Part shown: positions 7,690 through 15,806 of the stretch, in pieces | Position numbering within the stretch: position 1 is the stretch's first letter | Layout of the letters: each line of letters begins with the position of its first letter | Translations under genes and position numbers: made by a program | IMG/VR virus record: IMGVR_UViG_3300042866_002051 | Location: 1 to 36,837 of that record | Strand: one strand, 5' to 3' | DNA: 36,837 nt | From: a virus | Notes under the pieces: model-generated | What the model was told of the DNA's origin: nothing | Database searches by the model: none | What the model saw: only the letters and a program-made list of their open reading frames with translations

Positions 7690-9061
7690 AGACGACGGCG
7701 ATGCGCCCTCGCTCACCCTGCCCCAGGGTGGCGCCGCGGATCAGTTCGTCCTGACGATCCCCGAGCGCGAGGACATGCGGCTCGCGAAGGGCGGCGCGGG
7801 CGAACAGAACCAGAGCGGCGGCGACGGGATGATGAGCCGCATGGACGCGCAGCCAGCCCCACAGCCGGCGCCCGCCCCCGCGTCGACCGCGGACACGAGG
7901 CCGCCGCCCGCGCCGCCCATCCCCACCGGAGCCCCTCCGGTGCCACAGGCGCCCCCGCTCACGGGTCGCAGCGGGCAGACCTTCGACCTCCTCGGAAGGC
8001 TCAACCGGCGCGACCTGACGGCCACGCAGAGCGCCAGCGAGAAGGACACGAACGTCACCCTCGAAGGCAAGGCCATCGACCCGGCGCTGGTGGAGGAAGA
8101 GCGCGCGCTGCGGCTGGGCGTGGCCCGTGGCGAGCTGCGGCAGATCGACGAACGCGAGCGCGGTGCGGCGCTGGCGAGCTACCTGGAGCCGAAGCGGGCT
8201 GCCGCAGCCGACGAGCTGACGGCGCAGACCGGAGCCCTCCGGGGGCAGGGCGACCAGCGCCGGCTGGAGGCCATGCAACAGATCCAGAAAGACATCGACG
8301 AGGAGAACAAGAAGGGCGGCTTCTGGGAGACGCGCAACGAAGACCAGGTGCTTCGGACCATCCTCGGCGCCGTCTCCGCGGTGTTCGCCTCCCCCCAGGT
8401 CGCCGCGTCGTACTTCGATGACGTCTACAAGGGCTGGCAGGACAAGAAGACGAAGAAGCTCGCCGCGCTCGAAAAGAAACGCGGCATGACGGGTGAATAC
8501 TGGGACCTCTACCGCAAGCAGCTTGACGAGTTCGAGGGACGCGAGCTTGACCGCATCAACCGCAAGATTGCCGGTGTCGCGTCGCGGGGGTTGCCCCCGA
8601 AGGAGCAGCAGGAGTTCGCCGCGTGGTTCCAGAAGAACCAGCAGAACCCCGCCGCGGGGCTGGCACCGGCGAGCGTCGCAGCGGTGCGCCAGGAGACCGA
8701 GAAGAAGGTCCAGGCGATCACCGCGAAGAAGACGCTGACCCCGAAGGACAAGGCCGACCTGAAGCGACTGGAGGGCGACATCGTTGCCCTCGGCGCTCTG
8801 GAGGGCAAAGTTGCCGCCCGCGACGTGACCCGCGAGCCCATCCCCGCCGGTGCCCTGGGCGCCATGCAGGCCCGCGCGGGTGCGTCGCAGGGCCCCGGGG
8901 GGTTGCGCACGGCGCCCTCCGCGGGCCCCGTCGCCGCCGCACCACCACCGGCGCCCCCGGTGCGCCCCTCGATGGACCCGGCCGTGCTCCGGCAGCTCCA
9001 GGAGGAAGAGCGCCGCACCCTCCAGACCCTCCGCTCCCGCGACACAAAGGACATCCGATGA
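7625..9061 (+). CDS. Internal virion / ejection protein candidate 2
   Basis: 478 residues. The start GTG 7625 lies inside the end of the previous gene and has a GGGCGG-type site about eight bases upstream. Domains in order are a Tyr/Asn-rich head, a Pro/Ala linker (residues about 75-115), a long charged helical segment (about 120-400) and a second Pro/Ala-rich tail. No enzymatic motif is visible. The gene is one of four consecutive helix-rich genes between nozzle and receptor-binding protein, where podoviruses encode ejection proteins. Confidence 0.58.
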   Translation: MPYNSYRRETNPAGVPVYNLYEDDGDAPSLTLPQGGAADQFVLTIPEREDMRLAKGGAGEQNQSGGDGMMSRMDAQPAPQPAPAPASTADTRPPPAPPIPTGAPPVPQAPPLTGRSGQTFDLLGRLNRRDLTATQSASEKDTNVTLEGKAIDPALVEEERALRLGVARGELRQIDERERGAALASYLEPKRAAAADELTAQTGALRGQGDQRRLEAMQQIQKDIDEENKKGGFWETRNEDQVLRTILGAVSAVFASPQVAASYFDDVYKGWQDKKTKKLAALEKKRGMTGEYWDLYRKQLDEFEGRELDRINRKIAGVASRGLPPKEQQEFAAWFQKNQQNPAAGLAPASVAAVRQETEKKVQAITAKKTLTPKDKADLKRLEGDIVALGALEGKVAARDVTREPIPAGALGAMQARAGASQGPGGLRTAPSAGPVAAAPPPAPPVRPSMDPAVLRQLQEEERRTLQTLRSRDTKDIR

Positions 9062-9921
9062 GCCCCCGCGAAGACTACATGGAGTGGGCGCGTCAACAGC
9101 TCCCCGACACCCCCGCGGAGGCCCTCGGGGCGAGGTTGGCGCAGGAGGCCGTGAACTCCCCGCAGCCGCCGCCGCTCATGACCGCGATGGGCGCCCTCGA
9201 TGACCTCGCGGCACGGTCCACGGCCAACCCGAGGACCTTCGAGCCCGGGGGCTACGTCACGCCCTCGTCCTTCGAGCTGGAGCGGGCCAAGGTCATGCAC
9301 GCCCTTGCCGCGGAGCGCCTCGCCATGGCGGACAAGTACGCGATGGTTCGCAAAGAGGTCCAGCGCACCCGCACCGAGAGCAAGAGCGATTACGACCCGA
9401 TGAAACGCCTCGGGCTGATGGCCTCGACCGCCGGCGCCGCGGACACGACGGAGTTGGAGGACGTGAAGACGCGCCGCGCAGCCGAGGAGCGCAAGGCCGA
9501 GAAGTTCGGCGCCCTCGCGTTCAACTACGTCTCGCCCGACGGCAAGAAAGAGGAGCTGTGGGCGGCGCGACCCGGGACACCGGAGAAGGACGTCCAGACC
9601 CTCCGGGAGAACGCCGCCGGCCTTGCCGTCGTGGACAAGCTCCTGCGCGAGATCGCCGAAGCCCGAAGCCTTGCCGACAAGGCGCGCGAGAACGCGATCA
9701 TCACCGCCAACGTCAAGGCCATGGCCGGCGTGCTTGGCGGGTCGTTGCTGAATAGCGGCGTCGTGAACCCCTCCGAGCTGGAGGACATGAAGAAGATCGC
9801 CAACCAGCAGGGGTTCATCGGCCCCGACGGCGTCCAGGCGTTCCGGCAGCTCCGCGGGACGATGCGAACGAAGTACGAGAACCAGCTCCGGCAGGCCGGC
9901 GCCACGAAGGTTGCGCGCTGA
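9058..9921 (+). CDS. Internal virion / ejection protein candidate 3
   Basis: 287 residues starting at ATG 9058, overlapping the preceding stop as ATGA. Almost wholly helical and charged with many Lys/Glu pairs; a short hydrophobic stretch near residues 218-232 could be an amphipathic helix. No conserved motif is recognised. The tight coupling to both neighbours suggests the products are made in fixed ratio and act together. Confidence 0.55.
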   Translation: MSPREDYMEWARQQLPDTPAEALGARLAQEAVNSPQPPPLMTAMGALDDLAARSTANPRTFEPGGYVTPSSFELERAKVMHALAAERLAMADKYAMVRKEVQRTRTESKSDYDPMKRLGLMASTAGAADTTELEDVKTRRAAEERKAEKFGALAFNYVSPDGKKEELWAARPGTPEKDVQTLRENAAGLAVVDKLLREIAEARSLADKARENAIITANVKAMAGVLGGSLLNSGVVNPSELEDMKKIANQQGFIGPDGVQAFRQLRGTMRTKYENQLRQAGATKVAR

Positions 9922-12356
9922 TGGCCGAGTCCCCCGAGGTCTACGTCACCGGGCCCGACGGGCAGGAGTACCGTACCGGCGGGGACACGCTCCGGGACTA
10001 CCTCGCCAACGGGTACACGGTCTCGAAGAACCAGCCGAACTTCCGCGGCGTACCCGTGCGTCTCCCCGACGGGAGCGCGGCCGAGCTGGACCCGCAGCGC
10101 GCGGAAGAGGCCATCCGCAGCGGGGGTGCTGACGTCATCGACCGCGGCACCCTGCTCGCGGACCAGGAGCGCCAGGTCTTCGGGGGCGGCGCGGGGCAGA
10201 CGGCCGCCGCAGCCGCGGGGCTCGCGCGCGGGGCCACGCTGGGCCTCTCGGATGTCGTGGCCGGCGCCATCGACCCCACCCTCCCCGCGGGGCTCCGGCA
10301 GCTCCAGGAGGCCAACCCTGCAACGAGCACGGCCACGGAGCTTGGCGGCAACATCGCCTCCCTCCTAGCCACCGGTGGCGGCGCGGGCCTCGGGAGCCTG
10401 GCGACCCGTGGCGCGGTGAAGCTCGGCGCCATCGAGGGGGGGCTGGCCGCTCGTGCCCTGGCCGGCGCCGCGGTGGGGGCTGCGGAAATGGGCGCCATCG
10501 AGGCCGGGCGTGAGCTGAGCCAGGCCACGCTCCAGGAGCGCGAGACCTCCGCGGCGCGGGTGGCGGAAGCGTTCGGCCATGGGGCCCTGCTCGGTGGTGC
10601 CTTCGGTGGAGCTCTCCCGCTCGCGGGGGCGGCCTTCGGTGGCGTGGCGTCGGGGGCGAGGCGAGCCGCCGGCGCCGTGACCGAACGCCTGGGCGTCAAG
10701 GTGGCCGAGGGCGAGAGCTTCGTTCAAGCCGTCGCCCGGCAGCTCGAGGACGAGTTCGCGGCCAAGTCCGTCGGGGCGATGAAAAAGCAGTTCCGGGAGT
10801 TCACCGGAGAGAGCTTCGCCCGCACCGGCGCCAAGGATCGCGCCGTCGAGATGGCGCAGGAGATGGCGCTCCAGCCAATCGAGCGCAAGGTCGCCATGAA
10901 CGCGGCGGCGATGCGCGAGGCGGGCGAGCGCATCACTGCGGCGGCGGACACCCTCTCCGCTGCGGGTGTGCGGGCTGAAGTGGCGCCGGTGGTGGAAGGC
11001 ATCACGGCCAAGGCCGCGTCATTCGCAGAGCGCAGCGGGCCCCAGTTCAAGGCCGCCGCCCGCGAGGCAGAGACGTGGGTGGCGGACCTCCGCGCCAATG
11101 CCGGCGACGGAGACGTCAAAAAGCTCCTCCAGTTCAAGCGAGACCTCGGGGGAAGCACCGCGTGGGATCCCCGCCTCGACGCCTTCAAGACGCCCGCGGA
11201 AGCGCTGAAACGCGACCTGTACCACCAGGTCGATGACCTGATCGTCAGGACCGGCGAGAGCACCGGCGACGACGCCTTCCGGGACGCATGGCGCGCGGCC
11301 AACCGCGACTCTCAGGCGGCGCGCTGGATCAAGGGCTCCCTCGATGAGAAGCTCGCGGGGCAGGCCAACCGCGCCATGGGCTTGTCGGAGCAGATCGGCG
11401 GGGCTGCGGGCTTCGTCGTCGGCGGTGGCCTCAACCCGGTCGGGCTCCTCACGGCTGCCGCTGGCGCCGGTGTGCAGCGGCTCATCAAGAGCTACGGCGC
11501 CGACGTGGGCACCCTCGCCGCCAGGGCCTTCAGGACGGGCGACACGAAGGTAATCTCCTCCATCGTCGACAGCTCCATCGCGCAGGGCGTCGGAAAGATG
11601 CTCAGCGGCACCGCGAAGGCGACGAAGCGCATCGCCCCCATCGTCGCCGCGGACGCTGCCACTCGCACCGCGCTCCTTGGCCGGAGCCTCGCTCCCGTGG
11701 GGCCTCGCGCGGTGGACCGCAGGGCGCCCCCGGGTGGTGCCTCGCCACAGCAGACGGCCAAGATCCGCGCCACCATCGAGCAGAGCGCGGAGCAACAGCG
11801 CCAGGCCATCGGGGCGGCGATGGCCGCGGCGCCGCCCGAGGTCGCGGCGACGCTCCGGGGGCAGCTCGGCGCCAGCGAGCGGGCGACCACCTACCTCCTG
11901 AGCAAGATCCCCCTCAGCGGGAACCAGAAGAACACCCTCACGCCGCAAGCCGAGGCCCCGCGGCTCACCAAGGCCCAGCTTGACGAGCTGGTGACCGCGG
12001 CGCGTGTCGTCGCGGATCCCCTCAGCGTCCTGGAGTCGCTGGAGCGGGGCACCCTCCAGCGCACCGAGGTGGAGGCGCTCCGGGTGGCAGCCCCGGGGCT
12101 CTACCAGCAGATCCGCACCGAGGTGCAAGGGCAGCTCTCGACGCGCGAGGAGCCCCTGCCCTACCGCCAGGCCCTCCAGCTCTCCCAGCTCCTGGGCGTC
12201 GTCGGTCACCCGTCGCTCTCCCCGGCCTCGATCCAGGCGATCCAGGCGAGCTACGCGCCACCAGCGCAGGGAGACCAGCCGGCGCCCCCCGTCAGCGCTC
12301 CGAAGCGCACGATTTCCACCACCAAAGACTGGTCTCTGACCAGCGAGGAGCCTTGA
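9921..12356 (+). CDS. Large internal virion protein with glycine-rich hydrophobic helices
   Basis: 811 residues; ATG 9921 shares one base with the previous stop (TGATG). Residues about 1-75 form a small Tyr/Asp-rich domain. Residues about 90-240 contain several Gly/Ala-rich hydrophobic helices with GxxxG-like spacing that could insert in membranes, and a second such segment occurs near residues 480-520. The remainder is long charged coiled-coil sequence. Large proteins of this build at the end of the tail cluster are usually ejection proteins forming a trans-envelope channel. I see no lysozyme or transglycosylase motif in it. Confidence 0.6.
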   Translation: MAESPEVYVTGPDGQEYRTGGDTLRDYLANGYTVSKNQPNFRGVPVRLPDGSAAELDPQRAEEAIRSGGADVIDRGTLLADQERQVFGGGAGQTAAAAAGLARGATLGLSDVVAGAIDPTLPAGLRQLQEANPATSTATELGGNIASLLATGGGAGLGSLATRGAVKLGAIEGGLAARALAGAAVGAAEMGAIEAGRELSQATLQERETSAARVAEAFGHGALLGGAFGGALPLAGAAFGGVASGARRAAGAVTERLGVKVAEGESFVQAVARQLEDEFAAKSVGAMKKQFREFTGESFARTGAKDRAVEMAQEMALQPIERKVAMNAAAMREAGERITAAADTLSAAGVRAEVAPVVEGITAKAASFAERSGPQFKAAAREAETWVADLRANAGDGDVKKLLQFKRDLGGSTAWDPRLDAFKTPAEALKRDLYHQVDDLIVRTGESTGDDAFRDAWRAANRDSQAARWIKGSLDEKLAGQANRAMGLSEQIGGAAGFVVGGGLNPVGLLTAAAGAGVQRLIKSYGADVGTLAARAFRTGDTKVISSIVDSSIAQGVGKMLSGTAKATKRIAPIVAADAATRTALLGRSLAPVGPRAVDRRAPPGGASPQQTAKIRATIEQSAEQQRQAIGAAMAAAPPEVAATLRGQLGASERATTYLLSKIPLSGNQKNTLTPQAEAPRLTKAQLDELVTAARVVADPLSVLESLERGTLQRTEVEALRVAAPGLYQQIRTEVQGQLSTREEPLPYRQALQLSQLLGVVGHPSLSPASIQAIQASYAPPAQGDQPAPPVSAPKRTISTTKDWSLTSEEP

Positions 12357-12644
12357 ATGTCATTCCTAGCCAAGCTCGTCCCCGTCATCCGTCAGAGCGC
12401 GTCCTCTGTCCTCCTGGCCGATGGCACAACGGCCTCCGCGCTCTCCGACACGAAGAAACTCATGGTGCCGGCGCACGGGCTGCACTTCCTCGCCGCTGGC
12501 CTCGTGACCATCATCGACGAGGACGGCAACAGCTCGCAAATCCTGGGCGTGGCGGGCCAGGATTACGGCGCGCAGATCGTCCAGATCATGGCCACGGGGA
12601 CCGCGGTAAGCGCCGCCAACCTCGTGCTGCTCCGGGGGATCTGA
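12357..12644 (+). CDS. Small structural-region protein, unknown
   Basis: 95 residues, ATG 12357 directly after the previous stop. Mostly short beta strands with an Asp-Glu-Asp-Gly-Asn turn and a hydrophobic Leu-rich end. It lies between the ejection genes and the receptor-binding protein. It may be a tail-fibre attachment or capsid-surface protein; no family is recognised. Confidence 0.55.
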   Translation: MSFLAKLVPVIRQSASSVLLADGTTASALSDTKKLMVPAHGLHFLAAGLVTIIDEDGNSSQILGVAGQDYGAQIVQIMATGTAVSAANLVLLRGI

Positions 12645-12790
12645 TGGCTTTGATCCCCGCGCCCATCCCCGCGCCTCCGTTCCAGGCCCCCGCGGGCGGC
12701 GGTAGCCCCGGCCCCTCGGGCGACGCGCTGCTCCTGGAGAGCGGCGATTACATCCTCCTCGAAGACGGTTCCTACATCCTGCTGGAGTAA
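12644..12790 (+). CDS. Short protein with LLE-type beta-hairpin repeats
   Basis: 48 residues; ATG 12644 overlaps the preceding stop (TGATG). A Pro/Ala/Gly-rich N-terminal half is followed by three near-identical units, Leu-Leu-Leu-Glu, Ile-Leu-Leu-Glu and Ile-Leu-Leu-Glu, separated by Ser/Asp-Gly-Asp/Ser-Tyr turns. Such units are found at the ends of many phage surface proteins and predict a small beta stack. It directly precedes the receptor-binding gene and may be a virion-surface peptide. Confidence 0.55.
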   Translation: MALIPAPIPAPPFQAPAGGGSPGPSGDALLLESGDYILLEDGSYILLE

Positions 12791-12792
12791 TC

Positions 12793-13926
12793 ATGGCTGA
12801 CGAGAAAATCTCTTTGATGACAGCGGCCTCCGCTCTCGACGGGTCGGAGATCGTTCCGGTCGTCCAGGGTGCCGCAAATCGACGCACGACCGTCGAGGCA
12901 ATCACGGCCTTTGCGCTGACCTTTTCCCTCTTCGGGGGCGGCCAGGACGGGGACGTCACGGTAACCAGCAGCGTCACGCTGACCCGCGATATGTACTATC
13001 GCAACCTGACCATTTCAGGGGTCGGCACGATCAACGCGGCTGGATTTTCGGTCTACGTTAGCAATACCCTCGACATCTCCGCCGCTGGCGCCAGCGCAAT
13101 CCAGCGCAACGGATCGGCGGGCGGTGCGGGCGGTGCGACAGGTACCGCAGGGGCGCTCGGCGCAGCGGTCACCGGCACCACGTCGGGGACCGGCGTGGCG
13201 GGGACGGCGGGCGGCGCGGGGAATGGCACCACAGGCCTCCAGGCGACCGCGGCCAGCGGGGGCGGGGCCGGCGGATCCAGCGGGACCAGCGGCGCGGGCG
13301 GGCTCGGCGCCAGCGGCGCGGGCGGCCTCACCCGGGCGGGGGCGACCTCCGCGGGGCAAATCCCCGGGCGGCTGGAGGCTCCTGCCCTCTACTCGACCGG
13401 CGCATTTATCAGCGCGGGCTCCGGCGGCCCCGGGGGCGGCTCCGGCGGTGGCGATGGGACCACGAGCCCTGGCGGCGGTGGCGGGGGTTCCGGCGGCGGC
13501 GCGCTGTATGTGTACGCCCGTCGGATCAATCGCAGCGGGTCGACTGCGGCGGGGGCGATCTCGGCGCGCGGCGGCGCCGGTGGCAACGGAGGCACACCCG
13601 GGGCCGGAAACCGCGGCGGGGGCGGCGGTGGGAGCGCGGGCGGCGGCGGCCATCTGGTCCTGGTGTATGAGACGCTCCTGGGCTCGACGGCTACGAGTTG
13701 CCTCACGACCTCCGGCGGCAACGGTGGAAACGGGGGCAACGCGACCGGAACCGGCGTGGGTGGCAACGGGGGCGCGGGCGGCGGCTCGGGGCAGCTTCAG
13801 GTCTGGGATCTCGGGACGTGGGTAGGCACCTGGTACGCGGCGCAGGCTGCGGTGGTCGGCGGGTCGGCCAGCGGGACAACGGGCGGCACGGGCGGGACCG
13901 GCGCAGCGAGGGCGGTGAACTTGTGA
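12793..13926 (+). CDS. Receptor-binding tail protein with polyglycine-rich domain
   Basis: 377 residues, ATG 12793 with GGAG upstream. Residues 1-40 carry the common tail-fibre anchor pattern (Lys-Ile-Ser, Ser-Ala-Leu-Asp-Gly, Val-Pro-Val-Val-Gln-Gly, then Arg-Thr-Thr-Val). A short beta region (about 45-95) with a Val-Thr-Leu-Thr pattern follows. From about residue 100 to 370 the protein is extremely rich in Gly-Gly-X and Gly-X-X runs broken by hydrophobic connectors, the composition of polyglycine type II helix bundles known from T-even adhesins of the gp38 type. It probably forms the host-recognising tip, with hypervariable loops between glycine runs. Confidence 0.7.
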   Translation: MADEKISLMTAASALDGSEIVPVVQGAANRRTTVEAITAFALTFSLFGGGQDGDVTVTSSVTLTRDMYYRNLTISGVGTINAAGFSVYVSNTLDISAAGASAIQRNGSAGGAGGATGTAGALGAAVTGTTSGTGVAGTAGGAGNGTTGLQATAASGGGAGGSSGTSGAGGLGASGAGGLTRAGATSAGQIPGRLEAPALYSTGAFISAGSGGPGGGSGGGDGTTSPGGGGGGSGGGALYVYARRINRSGSTAAGAISARGGAGGNGGTPGAGNRGGGGGGSAGGGGHLVLVYETLLGSTATSCLTTSGGNGGNGGNATGTGVGGNGGAGGGSGQLQVWDLGTWVGTWYAAQAAVVGGSASGTTGGTGGTGAARAVNL

Positions 13927-14156
13927 GCGAGAAGATCCTGAGCGAAAAGATCCCGTACAAGGAGGCTCCGGCGAAGGATGCGGCAGGGCGCTCCATCACC
14001 GCGGAGACGGCGCTGGAGAGGGCCTCGGAGGAGGGCGCTCCAGACAAGCCGGTGGTGATCCTCACGGCGCCGGGGATCGTCGTCCAGGCGGATGACCTCG
14101 ACGGCGAGGGGCTCGCCCGGGCGCTCTCGACCCTCGCCGCGATGGTGCCGGGGTGA
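13923..14156 (+). CDS. Small protein after the receptor-binding gene, unknown
   Basis: 77 residues from GTG 13923, overlapping the previous stop as GTGA. It is acidic and helical, with one hydrophobic strand (Pro-Val-Val-Ile-Leu-Thr-Ala-Pro). It could be a tail-fibre chaperone or accessory factor by position only. Confidence 0.5.
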   Translation: MSEKILSEKIPYKEAPAKDAAGRSITAETALERASEEGAPDKPVVILTAPGIVVQADDLDGEGLARALSTLAAMVPG

Positions 14157-14545
14157 TCGCCCTCCGCAGCGTTCCGCCACCGCCAGACCTCCGGGAGCGT
14201 CTCGACTCCGCCGAGAACGCGGTGGCGGATGCGCTCGTGGAGATGCAGGAATCGAACGCCAAGCTCGAAGACAAGATCACCGCGCTCACCGCGGAGAACG
14301 CCCAGCTCCGCGCCGACCATGACCGGGAAATGGCTCGCGCGTGGAAAGCGTGGGGCTGGCAAACCACCCTCATCACCATCGCGATGGCGGTGCTGAACAT
14401 CATCGCGGCAAACGTATGGAGGCTCGACAAACGTGACCGATATCCAACTCCTCATCACGTGGGCGCAGGCCCATCCGCTTCAGGCGTGCGGCGCGGTGCT
14501 GGCGCTGGCGCTGATGGCACTGGCCCAGGTGAGGCTCACCCGTGA
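14153..14545 (+). CDS. Coiled-coil plus single-TM protein, XhlA-like lysis accessory
   Basis: Starts at GTG 14153 (GTGA overlap). Residues about 15-60 form a Leu/Ala heptad coiled coil; residues about 68-86 are a hydrophobic transmembrane segment containing Trp at its start. This order, coiled coil then C-terminal TM, is that of XhlA-type proteins that assist holins. The 38 residues after the TM overlap the next gene by 113 bases and look like out-of-frame sequence, but the frame has no earlier stop. The lysis role is inferred from build and neighbours. Confidence 0.5.
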   Translation: MIALRSVPPPPDLRERLDSAENAVADALVEMQESNAKLEDKITALTAENAQLRADHDREMARAWKAWGWQTTLITIAMAVLNIIAANVWRLDKRDRYPTPHHVGAGPSASGVRRGAGAGADGTGPGEAHP

Positions 14546-14738
14546 CCAGGCGCTGCGGTGGCCTCGCCTCGCGGCGCTGGTGGTCGTGGCCCACAAGGTG
14601 GCGCCGGTGCTCCGGGGGCTCCTGAAGCCCCTCGCGGGCGTCGGCTCCGCGAAGGTGGCGCTCGAGGTGGTGGACCTGATTTTCCCCTCGACGCCCAGCA
14701 GCAACCCTCCCCCTCCGTCGTCCAAGGAAGCACCATGA
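14433..14738 (+). CDS. Holin candidate
   Basis: 101 residues starting at GTG 14433 with GGAGG ten bases upstream. A hydrophobic Leu/Ala helix near residues 15-33 and a second weaker one near 47-70 give a one- or two-TM protein, ending in a Pro/Ser-rich hydrophilic tail. It overlaps the preceding gene by 113 bases and is coupled to the next by ATGA. Its size, TM content and position upstream of two cell-wall hydrolases suggest a holin, but there is no diagnostic motif. Confidence 0.5.
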   Translation: MTDIQLLITWAQAHPLQACGAVLALALMALAQVRLTRDQALRWPRLAALVVVAHKVAPVLRGLLKPLAGVGSAKVALEVVDLIFPSTPSSNPPPPSSKEAP

Positions 14739-15079
14739 AGCACCTCGATCTCGCCGTGTGGTTTTTTATCGGTCTGTCCTGGTGGTCGTGCAAGCCCCTG
14801 CCCTCTGCCTCGCCGGAGCCCAACCCCGACCCGGCGGCGAAGCTCGCTGAGGTGATCGAACGCGTAGAGCGCGTGGCCCCGGTGGCGCTGGCTGCGTGTG
14901 GCCTCGCCGCGGAGGACAAGCGGCCCGCGTGCGAGGAGGCGGCCCATGTCCTCGCCGCTGCGGCTGCGGAGGGGCGGGCGGTGCTCAAGACCCTCGACCG
15001 CTGCCGCGAGGAGCAAGACCAGGAGTGCGTGGCGCTGGCCCTGGAGCGGGCGGCCGAGCTGGTCCGGGTGCTCCGGTGA
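14735..15079 (+). CDS. Probable exported lipoprotein, spanin-like candidate
   Basis: 114 residues, ATG 14735 (ATGA overlap). The N-terminus is a signal-peptide-like hydrophobic segment ending Trp-Trp-Ser-Cys, a weak lipobox, followed by a Pro-rich stretch, then a helical domain with four further Cys residues that could form disulphides. A Pro-rich lipoprotein in a lysis cassette resembles outer-membrane spanins, though it is larger and more helical than Rz1. If correct this implies a host with an outer membrane. Confidence 0.5.
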   Translation: MKHLDLAVWFFIGLSWWSCKPLPSASPEPNPDPAAKLAEVIERVERVAPVALAACGLAAEDKRPACEEAAHVLAAAAAEGRAVLKTLDRCREEQDQECVALALERAAELVRVLR

Positions 15080-15165
15080 GCCGCGACCGGGCCACGGCCA
15101 TCGTGCTGTGCCTCGCCGGGCTGGCCCTGGCGGCGCTGGTGCTGCGGGTCTGGAGGCTCCTGTGA
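15076..15165 (+). CDS. 29-residue single-TM protein
   Basis: GTG 15076 and stop 15163-15165 are both coupled to neighbours by GTGA overlaps, the main reason for calling so short a frame. The product has a basic start, one Leu/Ala/Val transmembrane helix of about 18 residues and a basic end. It may be a pinholin-like or anti-holin peptide in the lysis cassette; this is conjecture. Confidence 0.5.
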   Translation: MSRDRATAIVLCLAGLALAALVLRVWRLL

Positions 15166-15806
15166 GCGCGGACGCTATTGGCCTCGCGGCTCACCGGCTC
15201 GTCGGGCTGTCCTGGGGCGACGAGGCGACCCGGCGCGACTACTCGCGGCTCCTGGCCCCGTGGGATAGCGAGGAGCGCGCGGTCCTGATGGCCTCGGAGC
15301 AGTCGAGCTGTGCGCTGGCCGTCGCGGCGATCCTGCTCATCGCAGAGGTCGACGGGATGGTGAGGGGCTGGCGCGGCAAGGTGGCCTGCGATCCCCTGCG
15401 CGAGCCTCGGTGGCAGCGGTACGATAGCGTGGCCTACCTGGAGCAGCTCGCCCGGCAGCGTGGGGTGTACCGGGGGGCCGGCAAAGAGCGCCCCGACTTG
15501 CGCCCCGGTACGTGGTGGACGGTCGGGAGCGGCAAAGGGGACGAGCACGTTGAGATGGTCGTGGCCGTCGATGGCGAGGACATCGTGTGCGTCGGGGGCG
15601 GCAAGCTCGACCCGCGCAACCCCAAGCCCGGCGCCAAGGGGTGTACCCGCATCGCCCTCGGGAGGCACCGGCTTACCCAGGCGCACGGGCGGTGGGTGCT
15701 CGCGGGGCGCCCGCTGCTCTACACGGCGGACGCGACGGAGCTACCCTGCCTCCAGGTGGGCGAGCGCAAGGGGATGCCCTGGGAGATGATCGGGGTGAAG
15801 CCGTGA
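15162..15806 (+). CDS. Probable cysteine peptidase (CHAP / NlpC-like) endolysin
   Basis: 214 residues from GTG 15162 (GTGA overlap). A Ser-Ser-Cys at residue 50 begins a hydrophobic helix, and a Gly-Asp-Glu-His (His129) begins a strand Val-Glu-Met-Val-Val, followed by a Gly-Gly-Gly strand turn. Cys at the head of a helix and His at the head of a strand about 80 residues later, with a preceding Pro-Gly-Thr-Trp-Trp strand, is the order of papain-fold murein peptidases and amidases. It lies directly before the lysozyme gene, so the two would cut different murein bonds. Fold assignment is from motif order only. Confidence 0.55.
   Translation: MSADAIGLAAHRLVGLSWGDEATRRDYSRLLAPWDSEERAVLMASEQSSCALAVAAILLIAEVDGMVRGWRGKVACDPLREPRWQRYDSVAYLEQLARQRGVYRGAGKERPDLRPGTWWTVGSGKGDEHVEMVVAVDGEDIVCVGGGKLDPRNPKPGAKGCTRIALGRHRLTQAHGRWVLAGRPLLYTADATELPCLQVGERKGMPWEMIGVKP

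Noticed and set aside
13090-13920. Low-complexity or misassembled DNA repeat
   Set aside because: The frame stays open for 1.1 kb with a proper start, an anchor domain and non-identical glycine units, so it is a real coding sequence.
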